Assembly: GCA_030340625.1 (NCBI GenBank)
Contig: JAOPHQ010000586.1
Span: forward strand, 124,001 to 188,000
DNA: 64,000 nucleotides
Source of the DNA: Merluccius polli
Lineage: Eukaryota > Chordata > Actinopteri > Gadiformes > Merlucciidae
Reading direction: 5' to 3'
Under the pieces are notes generated by a model. The model was not told where the DNA came from and did no database searches. It saw only the letters and a program-made list of their open reading frames with translations. Within the stretch, counting starts at the first letter, position 1; every line of letters begins with the position of its first letter. Below, in pieces: positions 1 through 11,852 of this stretch. The translations under genes and the position numbers were made by a program.

Positions 1-932
1 TGAAGCATTATTTTGCAAAGGAGATGGTCTTCTGGCGGTGCGGAGCTGTCCAAACATATATTGACCTGTCCTATCCCACTTTAATGAAATGTGCCCGAAC
101 CTGTCTTTAATATACAATGTGTCCATATCGTTATCCAGGTAAGAACACCGGTAACAGGATTTCATTACAACTTTACAAAACCTCTTCATGTACATGGAGT
201 TACTTTAGTTGATTTTTTTGGCCAGATGTGGGGAGCTGTTCCAAATGTTGGGATGTGCTTGTGTTTATATTTGTGTATAGTTTACACCAGTGTAAAGAGG
301 GTGAAGTAACTCAATGTCACCCTGACATGAGCTAGGCACAATGCCAACAAGCTTTTTAGAGGACTTGGTTCATCACCACTCGCCACACCGTGGTTCAACA
401 CGTTCACAAATTCTATGTAATACACCCCCCCCCCCCACTCCTCTCCTACACCTCAATGTTGTGAGACAGTCTAAGAAATACAGGCTAATTTAATCATAAC
501 CCGCCACTTAGACAATGAATACAGAGGCTTCAACTCCATCTCTGAAAGTGAATGCCAATTCTCATTGGATATTTTGAACAGATTTGAACAGTATCACAAA
601 AATATTTTCTAAATATCCAACAATGCAACTCAGACTGAGAAAAGCCCAGAATAGTCGGTTCTAGTGTCATGTGTGCACCCTATAGAGTAATATATCTGAG
701 ACAGTATCTCCCATTAGGTAACTGACAATTACTGTATTCCACAGCTACCACAGGTATGACTCTGCCCTGCAATCAGTGTACCATTGGTGCCAGTGTTGTG
801 TTGTGAAGAGCCAGCGGTGCGTAAAGGTTCTGGCCTGATGAACAAGGACACAGACCTCTGATTACAGCAGCGCCCCTCTCTCTATTCAACCCTTCAACAC
901 AATTAGTCTCAACGAGCAAATATGCTCCAAGT
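1..932. other. Unannotated intergenic stretch
   Basis: No gene is supported. The longest open frame (91-309, 72 codons) has no recognisable domain and looks like chance. A C12 run lies at 425-436. The rest is ordinary A+T-rich vertebrate-like sequence ending at the left end of the first hAT element. Confidence 0.6.
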
Positions 933-1258
933 CAGGGGTCTCAAACACATTGCTTGCTGCCTGTTTTTGAGTAGCTTGCCAAAAGGCTCAAAGATTAAGT
1001 ACAAAAAAATCTGACAACAAATAAATGCACCCTGGAAACCACTTCCCATTTCAATCCCATCAGATACACAGATGTCCCACCCCAATCCAACACAAAATGA
1101 TATGAGCTGTCAATCAAACAAGTTACCCTACTGTCAAGTTTGTCAACATTGTGTCACGTCAGTTACACTGTAGGCTAGCTACTGAGGTAGCTACTGAGCT
1201 TAAGCAAGGAGTTTGGTGGTGTTAAGAAGCCACTTAAGCTTAAAAAATAGCCAGATTT

Positions 1259-2612
1259 GTGATGAACAAAGAAAACGGTCAGGCCAAGAAAAAGCAGAAA
1301 ACATACTATTCCATGAGGAATGGGAAAGCTGTTTTTTGTCACGAATGTAAAGGACACGTGTGTGTGTGCGCCTCATCTGCGGTACAAGCATTCCAGTCGG
1401 TAAAAGACATTGAGCAAAACTTCACTCAAGTCCACAGCAACGAAGAAGCTGCTCACCGAGGGCAGCATGGTGAAGGAAGCAATGAAGGAAGCAATGACCA
1501 TAAAACTATTGCTGATGTACAGCTTGGTGCTCACAGAGTGGCAAGGAGCCTCTGCTTTCTGCAGATGCAATGGGGCAGTTGGAACGGACATGACTAGGTG
1601 CAAATGGTTTTCAATCCAATATGATGAGTCGGTGGCCCAAATGATACCGCCAGTAGGCTGTGTTCGTTCAGATTTTGTTTGAGGACTTTTACAACAAAGA
1701 AGAGTTTTTGACATTGCTTTCTCTGAAAACCATAACAAGTTGCTTGAAAAGCTGGAGTCTATAACAGACAAAGCCCCAGCTATTACGGGGTGCCAGATAG
1801 GATTTAATGCAAATTGCCAAATTGGACCCAAACTATCCCTGCGTCATTCTTCAGCCGGCTATATGTGCAAAGGTTATGGGATTTGGTCATGTCATGACAC
1901 CTGTTGTTAAGATTATCAACTCCATTTGAGCAGAAACAACACAGAAGCTTCAAACTGTGTCTTGTGGAATTGTCTGCCGAGTATGGTGATCTCCACACAG
2001 AAGTCAAGATTTCTGAGCAGCGGTAAGATACTACAGCGCTTTTCTTTTACTCACCTGAACCTTCAGTTACAAGGCAAAGACAAAACCATATGTGATATGA
2101 TCAGTGCTGTGAAGGCTTTTAAAGCAAAACTGCAATTTTACCTTCAGCAAGTGAAAAATAAAAGACTGCAGCACTTCCCCTCAGTTGGAAAGATGTTGGA
2201 AAGCCATGCAGGGGCAGTTCATGTTTTGGATGTACATAATTATTGTTGTGACCTCCTGTCCAAGCTTGGGCAGGAGTTTGAGGACAGGTTCAATGATTTT
2301 GATAAACTTGAGCCCTGTGTGGAATTCATTGCCAACCCCTTAATGGAGATAGACATGGGTGAGATTCCAGAGCAGAAGGCTGAACTCTTTAGTGTCAATC
2401 CTGTGGAGATGGAGGTTAAAAATATCCAAAATCATGTCCAGCTAAAATCTGAACATTCACAACATTTCTGGCGCCTGGTAGACCCAGAACACTAAGAACA
2501 TTCACCAAGCAGCCCTGAAAGTATAAAGTGTCTGCTTTATTTGTCTCTACATACCTTTGTGAAACAGCTTTTTTTCTGATATGAATGTCATGGAATCTAA
2601 AAAGTGGATACA
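1259..2612 (+). pseudogene. hAT transposase relic (BED finger, GTF2IRD2/ZBED9-like)
   Basis: Fragments of one transposase lie in order across several frames. A BED-finger-like start (1280-1430, with QNFTQVHSN near 1410-1440) is followed by MVKEAMKEAM near 1468. Next come the first catalytic segment CKWFSIQYDESV (about 1600-1635), a VMTPVVKIINS-like segment (about 1890-1920), NLQLQGKDKT (about 2060-2090), and a C-terminal dimerisation segment. That last part reads LEPCVEF...LKSEHSQHFW up to 2495, then TFVKQLFF/MNVMESKKW-like sequence to about 2612. Known hAT proteins of the GTF2IRD2 C-terminal/ZBED9 class have the same order. Stops, frameshifts and a deletion before NLQLQGKD show it is dead. 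The 189-codon frame at 1926-2495 is the longest intact piece. In an active element the product would bind the terminal repeats and cut and paste the transposon in the nucleus. Confidence 0.82.
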
Positions 2613-3024
2613 CTAGCATCAAGTGGATACACCAGCATACATCTCTCATGTAGAGATATCTTGTATCTCTTGTATCTCCATGCAGTACCAGTTATCTCAC
2701 TAACTGTAGGAAAGAGTGAATGCACTTTACAGTCCACATGTGGACCATAACATGATACGATTTTGATATGTGAATGGAGGTGATGTGATACATTGATAGG
2801 TACAGATACAGAAAATAAGGTTAAGAAAAAAAAGTAATAAGTACAAAATAGTAATGTTTTTAAAGACATTGTTGTCTATTTAAGATGTTTTGATATATTA
2901 TGTGAGCTCGACTCATTGAAATTGGATACAGAACAAACATTTGACATGCTATTGTTGTGAATTTAAGATTTTTATCCAAAATGTGAGCTTTGGATATTGC
3001 CATTTGATGCATGTATATACAAAC

Positions 3025-3382
3025 TAGGGGTCGACTGATATGGTTTTGTCAGGGCTGATAGCGATACCAATTATTAGTAATCAAGGAGACCAATAACCGA
3101 TATTTGGAACCGATATACATTTGCATTAAAAATGAAAATCTTGGTGTCAAAATCTAGAATAACACAAACTGAGTTGAAATGCCTTTAGCATATGTTTAAT
3201 TAAAAGACAACATTATAGGATAAGAACATTATCTTAAAACAAAAAGTACAGGGAGCTCCCAGCAGCATTTCTTATAAAGTTAACTGAACATTTTAATAAA
3301 CACATAAATAAATATTACGATTCTGATAATCGTAAAAATGCGGCTCCGATAATTGGCCAGGCCGATAATCGGTCGACCCCTA
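3025..3382. mobile_element. Non-autonomous hAT MITE nested in the Charlie-like element
   Basis: The ends TAGGGGTCGACTGAT (from 3025) and ATCGGTCGACCCCTA (to 3382) are inverted repeats. They are flanked by a perfect 8-bp target duplication, ATACAAAC (3017-3024 and 3383-3390). The 358-bp interior is non-coding and full of CCGATA/TATCGG-type words, as in a very common fish MITE family. The perfect duplication inside the decayed outer element shows it inserted later. Confidence 0.93.
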
Positions 3383-4356
3383 ATACAAACAGTAGCTAAA
3401 TTCAGCTGGTTATTTTTGAGTGTTTTGATTTGGTTTGTGAATAAATGTAAGTAATATAAACCACGAGTAGCTCTCAGATTTTAAAAAAGGTTGGAGACCC
3501 CTGCTCTAATGCTTGCCTTTTTACCTGCTCCCAGTGCGGTCCTCTAATTTAATTTACAGGGGAAGCAAATATGATTGCTCTGTGGATTCCAGACATTGTG
3601 ATTGTGTCGTTCCTTTGTTGTCTTCTCATAATTGAGTCACAGATGAGTGACTGTCCTCCCCTCATGCGTAATGAAGACACACATGAAATACACCGCTGTT
3701 GGCCTCCCCTTTGCAATGAATTGTTCGCTGAGTTGCGTGTCCAACGTGTGCATTTGAGAGAGCAAACGCAGAATGTGTTTGTCACTGTCAGCTAAATGGC
3801 AGTCGGGTATTTGGTATAATCGTAGGATTAAAGCTTAGTACCTACATTATCCATACATCTAAATGCAGGTACACTAAAGAGCAGCGGCGATGTTAGGCCT
3901 GGGCATGCAAGGCTAGAGCCTTGAATGTTTTATGAATAGACTTTTTTATTTTTTTTATTTTACAAAAATACGAATTAAAAAATTAGCCCCAGATCCATTC
4001 ATCCGTCATTCCGATCATGCATTAAAGCCCTCGAAAATAATATGATATCGTTGATCAAAAACACAAGTACGTTTTGGGTCATTCAATCAGCAGTATGGTG
4101 TACATATTAGGACATCATCAGATCTCGTACTTCAGGCAATACGGCTTCAGGTCACTGAGGAAAAGTATATCAGGTCTCGGTCGGTACAATACGGCATCGT
4201 GTCTCATTCAAAACGGCTTTAGACTCGGACAGCACGGCGTCCAACAAAACGGTGTCAGAGAAGACGTGAATCTACATGAAGTCATGTCAGGTGGGGAAGA
4301 TTCCTTTTAATTTGGCATGCACAATTATTTTTGCACTACACTGCGTGAGCTGTATC

Positions 4357-4384
4357 TGTGTGTGTGTGTGTGTGTGTGTGTGTG
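4357..4384. repeat. (GT)n microsatellite
   Basis: Uninterrupted dinucleotide array of about 28 bp. Confidence 0.97.
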
Positions 4385-6284
4385 AGAAAGAAAATGTTAT
4401 ATACATCCCATTTAAATGTATATTAATACATTCCACTCTATACATTACAACACTTTACACAATACATTAATGATAGCAGTTTTGAAGTATCTATCTTCTA
4501 CTCAATACTAATACCCATTACTAACCCTAACCCAATACTAACTACTAATATTTTTAACATTTATCATCACAATTCATAATTAATCTGGAAAGTAAACAAC
4601 AGTTTATGATTAAGACATGCACTTTAAATAATTAATAGGGAATAAGGTGCCAGAGTGCATAAAAAGCATAAAAATAGAGCTTGTTTGTACAAAAAAAAAA
4701 AAAAACACCCCTGCTGAAGAGGGTTGGGCTAGTGCAAAAATAGCTAAGAACTGCTAACAAGCAAAGAAGAATGGCTATTGCAGCTGCTGAATCTTATTGA
4801 AGATACTACATAATCCAAGCAAATACAACTAAAAGAGAAGATAGAAAAGGAGATGTGATACAAGTTTTGTTCTTAGCACTTTGTTTGGGCGTTTGTTCAG
4901 TTGGTTTGTTCTTCGTTTTTATTGGAAAGTAGCTCACTCTGATCAGGGTTCAAGAGATTAGATCATTACATAATATTGTGGTGCATCTCATTCAAAACTA
5001 ATATTCAGCAAATTTCACTTTACATAATTATTAATACTTTCACTTATATCTTACACTATTTTCAAGTGTTTTTTAACAAAATCATAGAATTCAGTATTTT
5101 TTCAGAGATAGGGAGTTGTTTTGGGATTCCAGCTGTGTTTGTGGCAGATGACCACCACTATGCATCATTTGTTCACTTTCTTCTTTTCCAGAACATTATG
5201 CAACGTTCACCACAAAGGACTCTATTGTTCCGAAGGCTTCAAAAACAACATATTTACATTCATTTCCATAGATACATTATGTGTATTGGTAATTTATAAT
5301 GGTTTCATAACATTTCAATAACACAAATGATGTAACAAGAGTTGAGTGCATGAAACAACAAAATATCTCCTCATTTACAATATCATACATGTTAATACCT
5401 AGAACATATAAGTAATTGGTGCCAGGCAAAATGGCAGCATACAAACGGTTGTTTCCTGAATCAAATATCGAAAACCCTACAGAGACTCAACTGCACTCAA
5501 TTAAAATGACAGTCAATTATAGAAAGTTAATAAACCATTATTCCCGGCCTCAGAAAAAAAGGGGATTTGAGTGTAATCCATCTTTTAGAGTAATTAAGTA
5601 ATTAGTCAATTTTTGAAGACTCTAGTTTCACCTTCTCATTTCTCATACACATGCACGCACGCACACACACCCAATACTCATCCAACACTGTTAAAAAATT
5701 GTGTGTAAAATGGCCCTAAAAGTTGTGTGTATAGAATGTTAATTCCAACCCCCACTACACTCGACCATGAGGGCAGCAGCAAGGGCCACAGCTCTGAACG
5801 ATGCCAAGGTCACCGCTAAAGAACAACGGGGACCAGGCGGATTTGCTGGTATGCGTTGTGAAAGATTTAACAGATTCTTAACACAGGCAATTACCACAAG
5901 GTCGCAGAACCCTGTGAACGCAGTAAGCCAATGCCACCTGATCAGGATTAGGATGTCTTCATTTCCATATATCTGCCATCGCCATCGGCAAGCAAACTGT
6001 AGGCGGTAGTGAGTGATTGTCATCGTAGAGAATGTGACAATTAACAAACGTGACAGTTTTAAGTGTCAATCAAAGTGCTGCAGAGCGCAGGAGGACATCT
6101 GTGTCGTATCCTCAGACATTCAGATTTTGCTTATGCAAAACTTTATTAACAATAGTATACTGCAACACTAAATAGTCACCATAAAACCTGCAAACACACC
6201 TAAAAAGCATAAAACATAAAAATATAAACTATAACAATATAAAGACATCACTTTTCACACTTTCTGAAGATATAGGGGCCATTG

Positions 6285-6288
<4 letters not shown>

Positions 6289-6324
<36 letters not shown>
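6289..6324. repeat. (TA)n microsatellite
   Basis: About 36 bp of uninterrupted TA dinucleotides, followed by CAGTATATATACACT. Confidence 0.97.
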
Positions 6325-6327
<3 letters not shown>

Positions 6328-7353
6328 TATATATACACTATGGATCTGGTAGGCCCTGCATAGAGACCTGTGTAGTCAACAGACCTATGGCAGTAATGAC
6401 TTCAAAAAACATCTCTTCTTGCACACCACAGCTGGATGAATACATGATCAATCATTATTAGGAGGCACTTCTCTGGCACAAGTGACAGGCAGTGTTTACC
6501 TTGCATTGCAAGGGGTAACACTTAAGTTACGTTACAGCTGTATGAAAGAAGGGGCAGAGCCTGCTTTAAAAGAGGGCAAACAAGAAGGCCGGTGGTTTGT
6601 TTGGGCTAAGCAGGAGGTGGTAGACTGAGATAGATTTTCTTGTATGCCCAGAGAACCCATGTTCAACCTTATACCAAAAGTCCACCTGCATATAATTAAA
6701 ACATCAGTGGTATTGATATTGTGATATTGTGGTGCATGCCATTTCTGGAAGTACTATTGCTGACAATTAAAATGTTTAATTGAACACAAAATGGAAGTAG
6801 AAGGTCAAAAAGCTATTTAGATTCGACATGTATGCATTAATGTTCCTCATTTATCTCATTGTCAAGATGAAGGTTCATATGCATCTATTACCTGATAGGA
6901 GAAAAATAAGGTGGAGTGGGTTTGGAGAGGTGTGCAATGGATGACATCCATCAAACAAAGACAGCTACACCACCAGAACAATTAATTACGCTGCTTCTCC
7001 TCTATAAATAAAGTCTTGGCTAACTGCTAACTATGCCTATTGGTACTGTAAATCATGCATAGGCTTCTGAGTTGTTTATAATATGAAGTCAAGTTATTAT
7101 GTAGTAGCCCCCCCTATCACAATCACAGTGTCCGAGGGCTTCATAGAGTCTAATAAATGTTAACGGCAGGCCTTAATGCTAAGCATTCAAGAAAAATTAA
7201 GAAATGGACAAATAAGCCACTTTGAAGAGTGCAATGGGTGCCAGTTGAAATAACCGTATATGATGAACGTATATGATGTCAAACTTACAATCCATCCCAG
7301 CTTGATTCAGTTATCAACACAGTAATGCATAGTCAGTTTCTATTACTAAAAGG

Positions 7354-7973
7354 TAGGGGTGACCCCGAATAGTCGAATAGTCGACTATTCGATCAAAGGA
7401 GCCTGATTCGACTGCCAATCTCATAGTCGAATCGTCAGCAAAACACAGGATCATTCCATTCGGGCTATAGGCGGTGCTGAATGTCTGATTTTATATATAG
7501 TTGATTTCTCCCAATAAATCATGATATATAGCCTATTTTTGTATAAATATCAAGTGCAAAACACTGCCGCCGCGGCGCGTCTATGACACAAGTGCCGCCC
7601 CTAGCACTTATAGGAAGCGTCGCGCTGCGGCGTGTCAACAGGAATATAGTCGTCTCCAGAGCAGAAGAAAAAAAAAAGAAAAGAAAAAAGCGCCTTTTCG
7701 GTGGCACTTGACGCGCGGCGACGCTGTGAAATAGGACAGTGGCGTGAAATGTCGCGGGGCGGCGCATCGCTGCCGCCACCGGGGTGGGGGTGTACATAGA
7801 GAATAATAGGGGTGGCTGTTTTGACGCGCGCCGTTCACGCCAATGTCGCAAATGACAATATGGATCAATGAGCAAAACATTTTTAAAAAACATGATTCGA
7901 CGATCAGTCGACTATAGGCAAGACTTGACGAATCAGATTTGACTATGTAAATTCTTAGTCGGGGACACCCCTA
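7354..7973. mobile_element. Non-autonomous hAT MITE
   Basis: The element starts TAGGGGTGACCCCGAATAG and ends AGTCGGGGACACCCCTA. The flanking octamers CTAAAAGG (7346-7353) and CTAAACGG (7974-7981) match at 7 of 8 positions, the 8-bp duplication expected for hAT. Subterminal TAGTCGA/TCGACTA words mirror each other. The centre (7560-7860) is G+C-rich. The 124-codon antisense frame there (7519-7893) has no domain and is treated as chance. Confidence 0.88.
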
Positions 7974-8619
7974 CTAAACGGAAATGGTTGCTAAAGCAAC
8001 CATTTCAATTATCTCAATCAATATGTGTTAGAGCCAGTGTTGGTATTTGTTGCTATGCACCAAAAGTCCACATCCCCCTGGGTCTCAGATGCCTATACAT
8101 CAGGTCAGTGTTTCCCGCACATTGACTTTACTTGGGTCCAGGTATATTAGCCTGGAGACCCCTGCTCTATGTTGTAATGCTTGCCTTAGTATATTTGGAA
8201 ACCCATTTTAGCATTTTTCGTTGTTTTTTTTTATCCGTCTGAGAGAACGACGCCATCTGCGATCGAGTGGACAATCTTCCCTCGCTCTACCCCTACCATA
8301 TGACAATCCCACATGCTCGGCAGAGAAACACAGATACTAAGAGACGGCATTACATTAGAGGATGCGGTGGATATTTTATAAGCACGACCCAGGTGAAGCA
8401 ACTCCTTCTCTGCTTATTGTGCAATAGTTCTCTGACTTTGGTTAAGAGTGTATTCAGCACACATAAGTTGACCATTGCGCAATATTCAGCAAAGTTGTCC
8501 TGGCTAAATATAAGAAAGATTATAATGTGTTTTCTCTTCGGGCTATGGCAGTTAGAACGACACAGAATAACGTGAGCTCAGGTTAGACTACTAATTTTTC
8601 ATCAAAATCCCATAGTTCA

Positions 8620-9290
8620 AGGATTGGCTCAACCTCACCAAGCATGGTACGAATGGCATTTGCAAGGCCATATTTGTAATAAAAAAAATAGGAATGTTTT
8701 GCAGAGAATGCAGGCAACACAAGCCTCCAGTAAAGAAAGGCCCCTTAAAACAGGCTTTCGTAGAAGTTGGGGCTCTTGTATTCTGCAAGGATTATGTGCC
8801 ACATCTCCTCAGAGCCTCATCAATATAGTATAAAAATTCAGGTCTCACTTGCATCAGGTATATCATTGAGCCCATTACCCATCATGAGGCTATCATCGTG
8901 GGATTCAAATGCCTTTACTGGCTAGTAAAGAATGAGATTGCACACCAACTACCCTAAGCTGTTAAGTCTAGCTCAGCTTTTGGGTTGTGATTATCTTGAC
9001 AAGCTGAAGGTAAGCCCATTACAAATTGATGCTTGTGAAATGAAGACCTTTAACCACAGGCCTAGCAAAATGTTAAATTACCTCCTTTTCTCAGGTGGAA
9101 GAAGGAAAAATTTACCAATCACACAGTATAGTGGATGAAATGCTGGAGATCCTTGCACAGATAATGTAGTTACCTATTGTGGAAGAGATGAGGTCATCTC
9201 AAGTAATTAGCCTTAGAGGGTGACAAAACAACAGATGTGTCCGTAAGCCGCCAGCTGGATTTACATGTTAGGTGGGGTATTTTTGAAGGA
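8620..9290 (+). pseudogene. hAT transposase relic, ZNF862-like
   Basis: Three pieces of a hAT-type transposase can be read. A BED-like segment WLNLTKHGTNGICKA lies at about 8622-8670. The segment KNEIAHTTNYPKL...LGCDYLDKLK (about 8930-9010) resembles the conserved block before the catalytic region in ZNF862-like hAT proteins. DKTTDVSVSRQLDLHVR (about 9222-9272) corresponds to the DETTDVS motif containing the first catalytic Asp, with the motif Glu replaced by Lys. Frames change between the pieces and stops occur, so no protein can be made. The assignment is from motif recognition alone. Confidence 0.68.
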
Positions 9291-9338
9291 ATGCTGTGCA
9301 TGTAAATAAAGATTTAGGCCTAGTTGACACTTATTAAT

Positions 9339-9403
9339 ATCGTTTCACCCCTAGTTTTCACACATATTAATTTAATATGTGTGAAAACTAGGGGTGAAAC
9401 GAT
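9339..9403. repeat. 32-bp perfect inverted repeat, 1-nt spacer
   Basis: The arms 9339-9370 and 9372-9403 are exact reverse complements of each other around a single T at 9371. Each arm contains a hAT-MITE-like terminus: CACCCCTA ends at 9353 and TAGGGGTGAAACG starts at 9389. It can therefore be read as two MITE ends head to head around a 35-nt palindromic core, or as a palindrome made by template switching. It could extrude as a cruciform or fold as a hairpin if transcribed. Confidence 0.97.
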
Positions 9404-9571
9404 ACGTGTATTCCAATGTAACTGTAGGCTATGGGGTCCACGCACAAAACAAAATCAGTTATTGTAAAAAATGAATAAAATACATAATTTACCTCAAATT
9501 ACATACATTTCCATTCCTTCCAGACCTGTGTACGAACCATAAAACATAGTTCAGACCTGTGGGAAACACTG

Positions 9572-10297
9572 CAGATGTAATGGTATTATGGGCTGCACTG
9601 CATAAAAGTTGAACACTTGTTTCTGACCCGTTTTTGTTTTTCTCTCTTGGTGGCTCATTCATTCACGATAATAACATTGTCCTTCTTACTTGGCAACCGC
9701 AAATACGGAGGGTTGTGCGCCAGCAGTGTTGTTGCTCTAGGTCAGCACTGTATCATTTCAATACGCCCCGGCACTTCACAACTCTATTGAATTATGAAAA
9801 TGATTTACTCATAGGGGGTGGGTGAGTCGAGATGTGCATTTCACTTCATGGTATTAAGAACCGTGAAATCACTGCGGCTTGGGTCTGTCCGCGTACAGCA
9901 GTAAATCACAGCATGGCACGGCATGGAATAACAAAAGGGACGGACTTCACATACGCTCCGACAGGGATATAAACTGCATCCACACATACCTGTAACAATA
10001 TGTGCTGCATATCAGCCCTTCAGACTGGTGTGCATATGATATTCTCAAGTACCTTTGTACGCAGTCAAACTGAAAGACTCATCAAAAAACAGAGGTAGTC
10101 AACAATATTAAAAGACATGGTGGTGGGGGGTTGACATAGTCGAAGGGAGGACGTAGATCAGACAAATAAATACTGTCCAGCAGCAGAGAACAGACACATG
10201 CATTAGTTTAATTTACTTGCATAATGGGGCCAGAGCGGCTGCCAGTGGCAGAAGGCTGGGCCTGTCTACAGCTGTCCAGGCGTGAGACGGACTTCAG

Positions 10298-10389
<92 letters not shown>

Positions 10390-10702
10390 CCTTTCCACAG
10401 GTGGACATTTTCAGGTTCCAAAGGTACTTCCATATGTTTTGCTCCACCTGTACTACATGGCCCAGAGCGACAAAGAGTTGTTTGAATGGGAATAAATGAA
10501 TACTTTGCATTTGAAGGACATGCTGCATTACTCCCTGGACACAACATACCCTTAAGCTCTGTAGGAGACGCATGAGCACGCCATTTCCATTTCTAGTTCC
10601 AACCTTTTACTGCCGTTCAAATGCACACTGGTTAACAGTTGACCACGATTACAGCTCTTTCCACCATGTGACAAGCAAAAGGAAAGCAACAGAGGGAACA
10701 CA
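9572..10702. other. Intergenic stretch containing a long (CA)n array
   Basis: No gene is supported. The CA array at 10299-10387 generates His-Thr or Cys-Val low-complexity frames on both strands; these are not genes. The remainder has no recognised repeat family. Confidence 0.55.
10299..10387. repeat. (CA)n microsatellite, 89 bp
   Basis: Uninterrupted CA dinucleotides, about 44 units. Its length and purity make it likely to be polymorphic. Confidence 0.98.
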
Positions 10703-11022
10703 TAGGGCTGGGGGATACGGCCAAAATCTTCTATACCGATATAGGTAATTTAATATCTCGATAAGGTTATATATCACGATATAGCATGTTTTCTGGTAAT
10801 TCAATAAATAAATAGTCTATATAAAAGAACCACATGGTGAAGCCTATTTTTGTATACTCATGTGTGAATTATATACTTGACAATGAAAAGTACGATTAAG
10901 AAAGCACTTATGCCATATCACGATATTCAAAATCTAAGACGATATCTAGTCCCATATCACAAAATTGATATAATATTGATACATTCGATATTATATCAAT
11001 TATATATATCAGCCCAGACCTA
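10703..11022. mobile_element. MITE with TAGGGCTGGG ends
   Basis: The start TAGGGCTGGGGGATACGGCC and the end ATATCAGCCCAGACCTA are imperfect inverted repeats. The interior is built of ATATCG/CGATAT words, as in a widespread fish hAT-type MITE. The flanking octamers do not show a clear duplication, so borders may be off by a few bases. Confidence 0.75.
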
Positions 11023-11620
11023 GAAAGAGCCAACTTTCATGACTGCAGTGTCTCGATCACCTGCCTCTGTCCATGGTGCTGAACCAGCTCACAACTGAAG
11101 CTATCGCTAGCGCTATCGGCTAAGAATGCAACACAACTGTGCATAACAATGTAATTTGATTAGATGAAGACGATAGCTTTCTGTTTGGCTGTGTTCCCTG
11201 CTGTGCTGATATGTACTGTATGTTAGTTCTTAGTTTTCTGACATGTTAAGTTAATATTATTTATTCAGTGCAGATTGAACACTTGGATCTTAAATGCCAT
11301 CACAAAAAAACGTTTTTATTAGAAAATGCAAAAAGAAGAATGAAGAATAACAGTTCAGCCTAGGTGTCTCTTGGTTTGGCACCATTCAAAGGTTGGCTCA
11401 TTACAAAAGTAGTTATTTAAAGCAAAAACATGGTTTTGAAAAAAGCAACTTAATGTCTTGGAGAAGAGAGAGCAGCACTACATCTTACCATCAAATAAAT
11501 GTATGAGCATGATATCGTGGAAGACAACAGCAGTGAATGGCAGCATGTTTTCTGTGTGCACTGTGATTGATGATGGCTCTAGAATAGATGGGTGCCTTGC
11601 ACTGCAGTCATAGTACGGTA
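11023..11620. other. Intergenic stretch, nothing recognised
   Basis: Ordinary A+T-rich sequence without open frames of note, repeats or RNA-gene signatures that I can identify. Confidence 0.5.
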
Positions 11621-11852
11621 ACACTTACTGTGAACCTTATTTTGCACATCCACATTGTGCACACATTGTACATATTTTGTATGTATTTGTTAATTGTATA
11701 GTTGTATAGCTTCCATTTTATTTGTATTGTAATATTTCATTCTTATTCTTATATATGCCCCTGATAGTCCCTGTTTATTGTATGCGCCAACCACCAAAAC
11801 AAATTCTTTGTAAGTGTAAACGTACGTGGCAATAAATCTCTTTCTGATAGCT
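11621..11852 (+). mobile_element. LINE 3' tail fragment
   Basis: The stretch ends in AACAAATTCTTTGTAAGTG...GGCAATAAATCTCTTTCTGAT, preceded by TTGCACATCCACATTGTGCAC and a T-rich run. This matches the style of the 3' untranslated tails of fish non-LTR retrotransposons, which end with a poly(A)-signal-like AATAAA and a short (TGAT)n-type tail. No reverse-transcriptase code is left, so it is a 5'-truncated insertion. Confidence 0.65.

Larger units (their letters stand above)
933..3503 (+). mobile_element. Charlie-like hAT DNA transposon, decayed autonomous copy
   Basis: The left end CAGGGGTCTC (933-942) and right end GAGACCCCTG (3494-3503) are a perfect 10-bp terminal inverted repeat. The flanking octamers CTCCAAGT and CTCTAATG agree at 5 of 8 positions and resemble the NTCTAGAN target preferred by Charlie-type hATs, so the insertion is probably old. 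The interior carries a broken hAT transposase on the + strand and a younger MITE at 3025-3382. Assignment to Charlie-like hAT rests on the ends plus recognisable GTF2IRD2/ZBED9-type transposase segments. Confidence 0.8.
3504..7353. other. Intergenic stretch with microsatellites, no gene
   Basis: No coding gene is supported; open frames reach at most about 107 codons and lack domains. A (GT)n array lies at 4357-4384 and a (TA)n array at 6289-6324. At 6491-6526 there is a short imperfect inverted repeat beginning CAGTGTTTACC and ending GGTAACACT, possibly a very small MITE remnant. A loosely repeated ACGGC/ACGGT pattern at 4139-4255 may be a decayed minisatellite. The frame pair at 5739-6047 has no recognisable homology. 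Confidence 0.55.
8106..9571 (+). mobile_element. Probable decayed hAT transposon (ZNF862-like transposase)
   Basis: A hAT-like end CAGTGTTTCCC (8106-8116) and its inverse GGGAAACACTG (9561-9571) bracket transposase fragments on the + strand. The flanking octamers (CATCAGGT and CAGATGTA) do not match well, so the exact borders are tentative. An additional Charlie-type end, GGAGACCCCTG, lies near 8151-8161, suggesting mixed or nested ends. The palindrome at 9339-9403 is a later rearrangement or insertion inside it. Confidence 0.6.

Noticed and set aside
1373..1831. 152-codon antisense frame
   Set aside because: It is a shadow of the + strand hAT transposase relic.
3017..3390. CRISPR-like or direct-repeat structure around ATACAAAC
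   Set aside because: The two octamers are a simple hAT target duplication, not a repeat-spacer array. No such array exists anywhere in the window.
4518..4536. CTAACCCTAACCC, telomere-like
   Set aside because: Only two units; far too short to be an interstitial telomeric array.
7519..7893. 124-codon antisense frame
   Set aside because: It is inside the G+C-rich core of a MITE and contains no domain.
10208..10579. Overlapping open frames rich in Cys-Val or His-Thr on both strands
   Set aside because: They are translations of the (CA)n array and carry no other features. The same applies to frames at 24756-24941, 33606-33921, 43563-43816 and 52288-52678.
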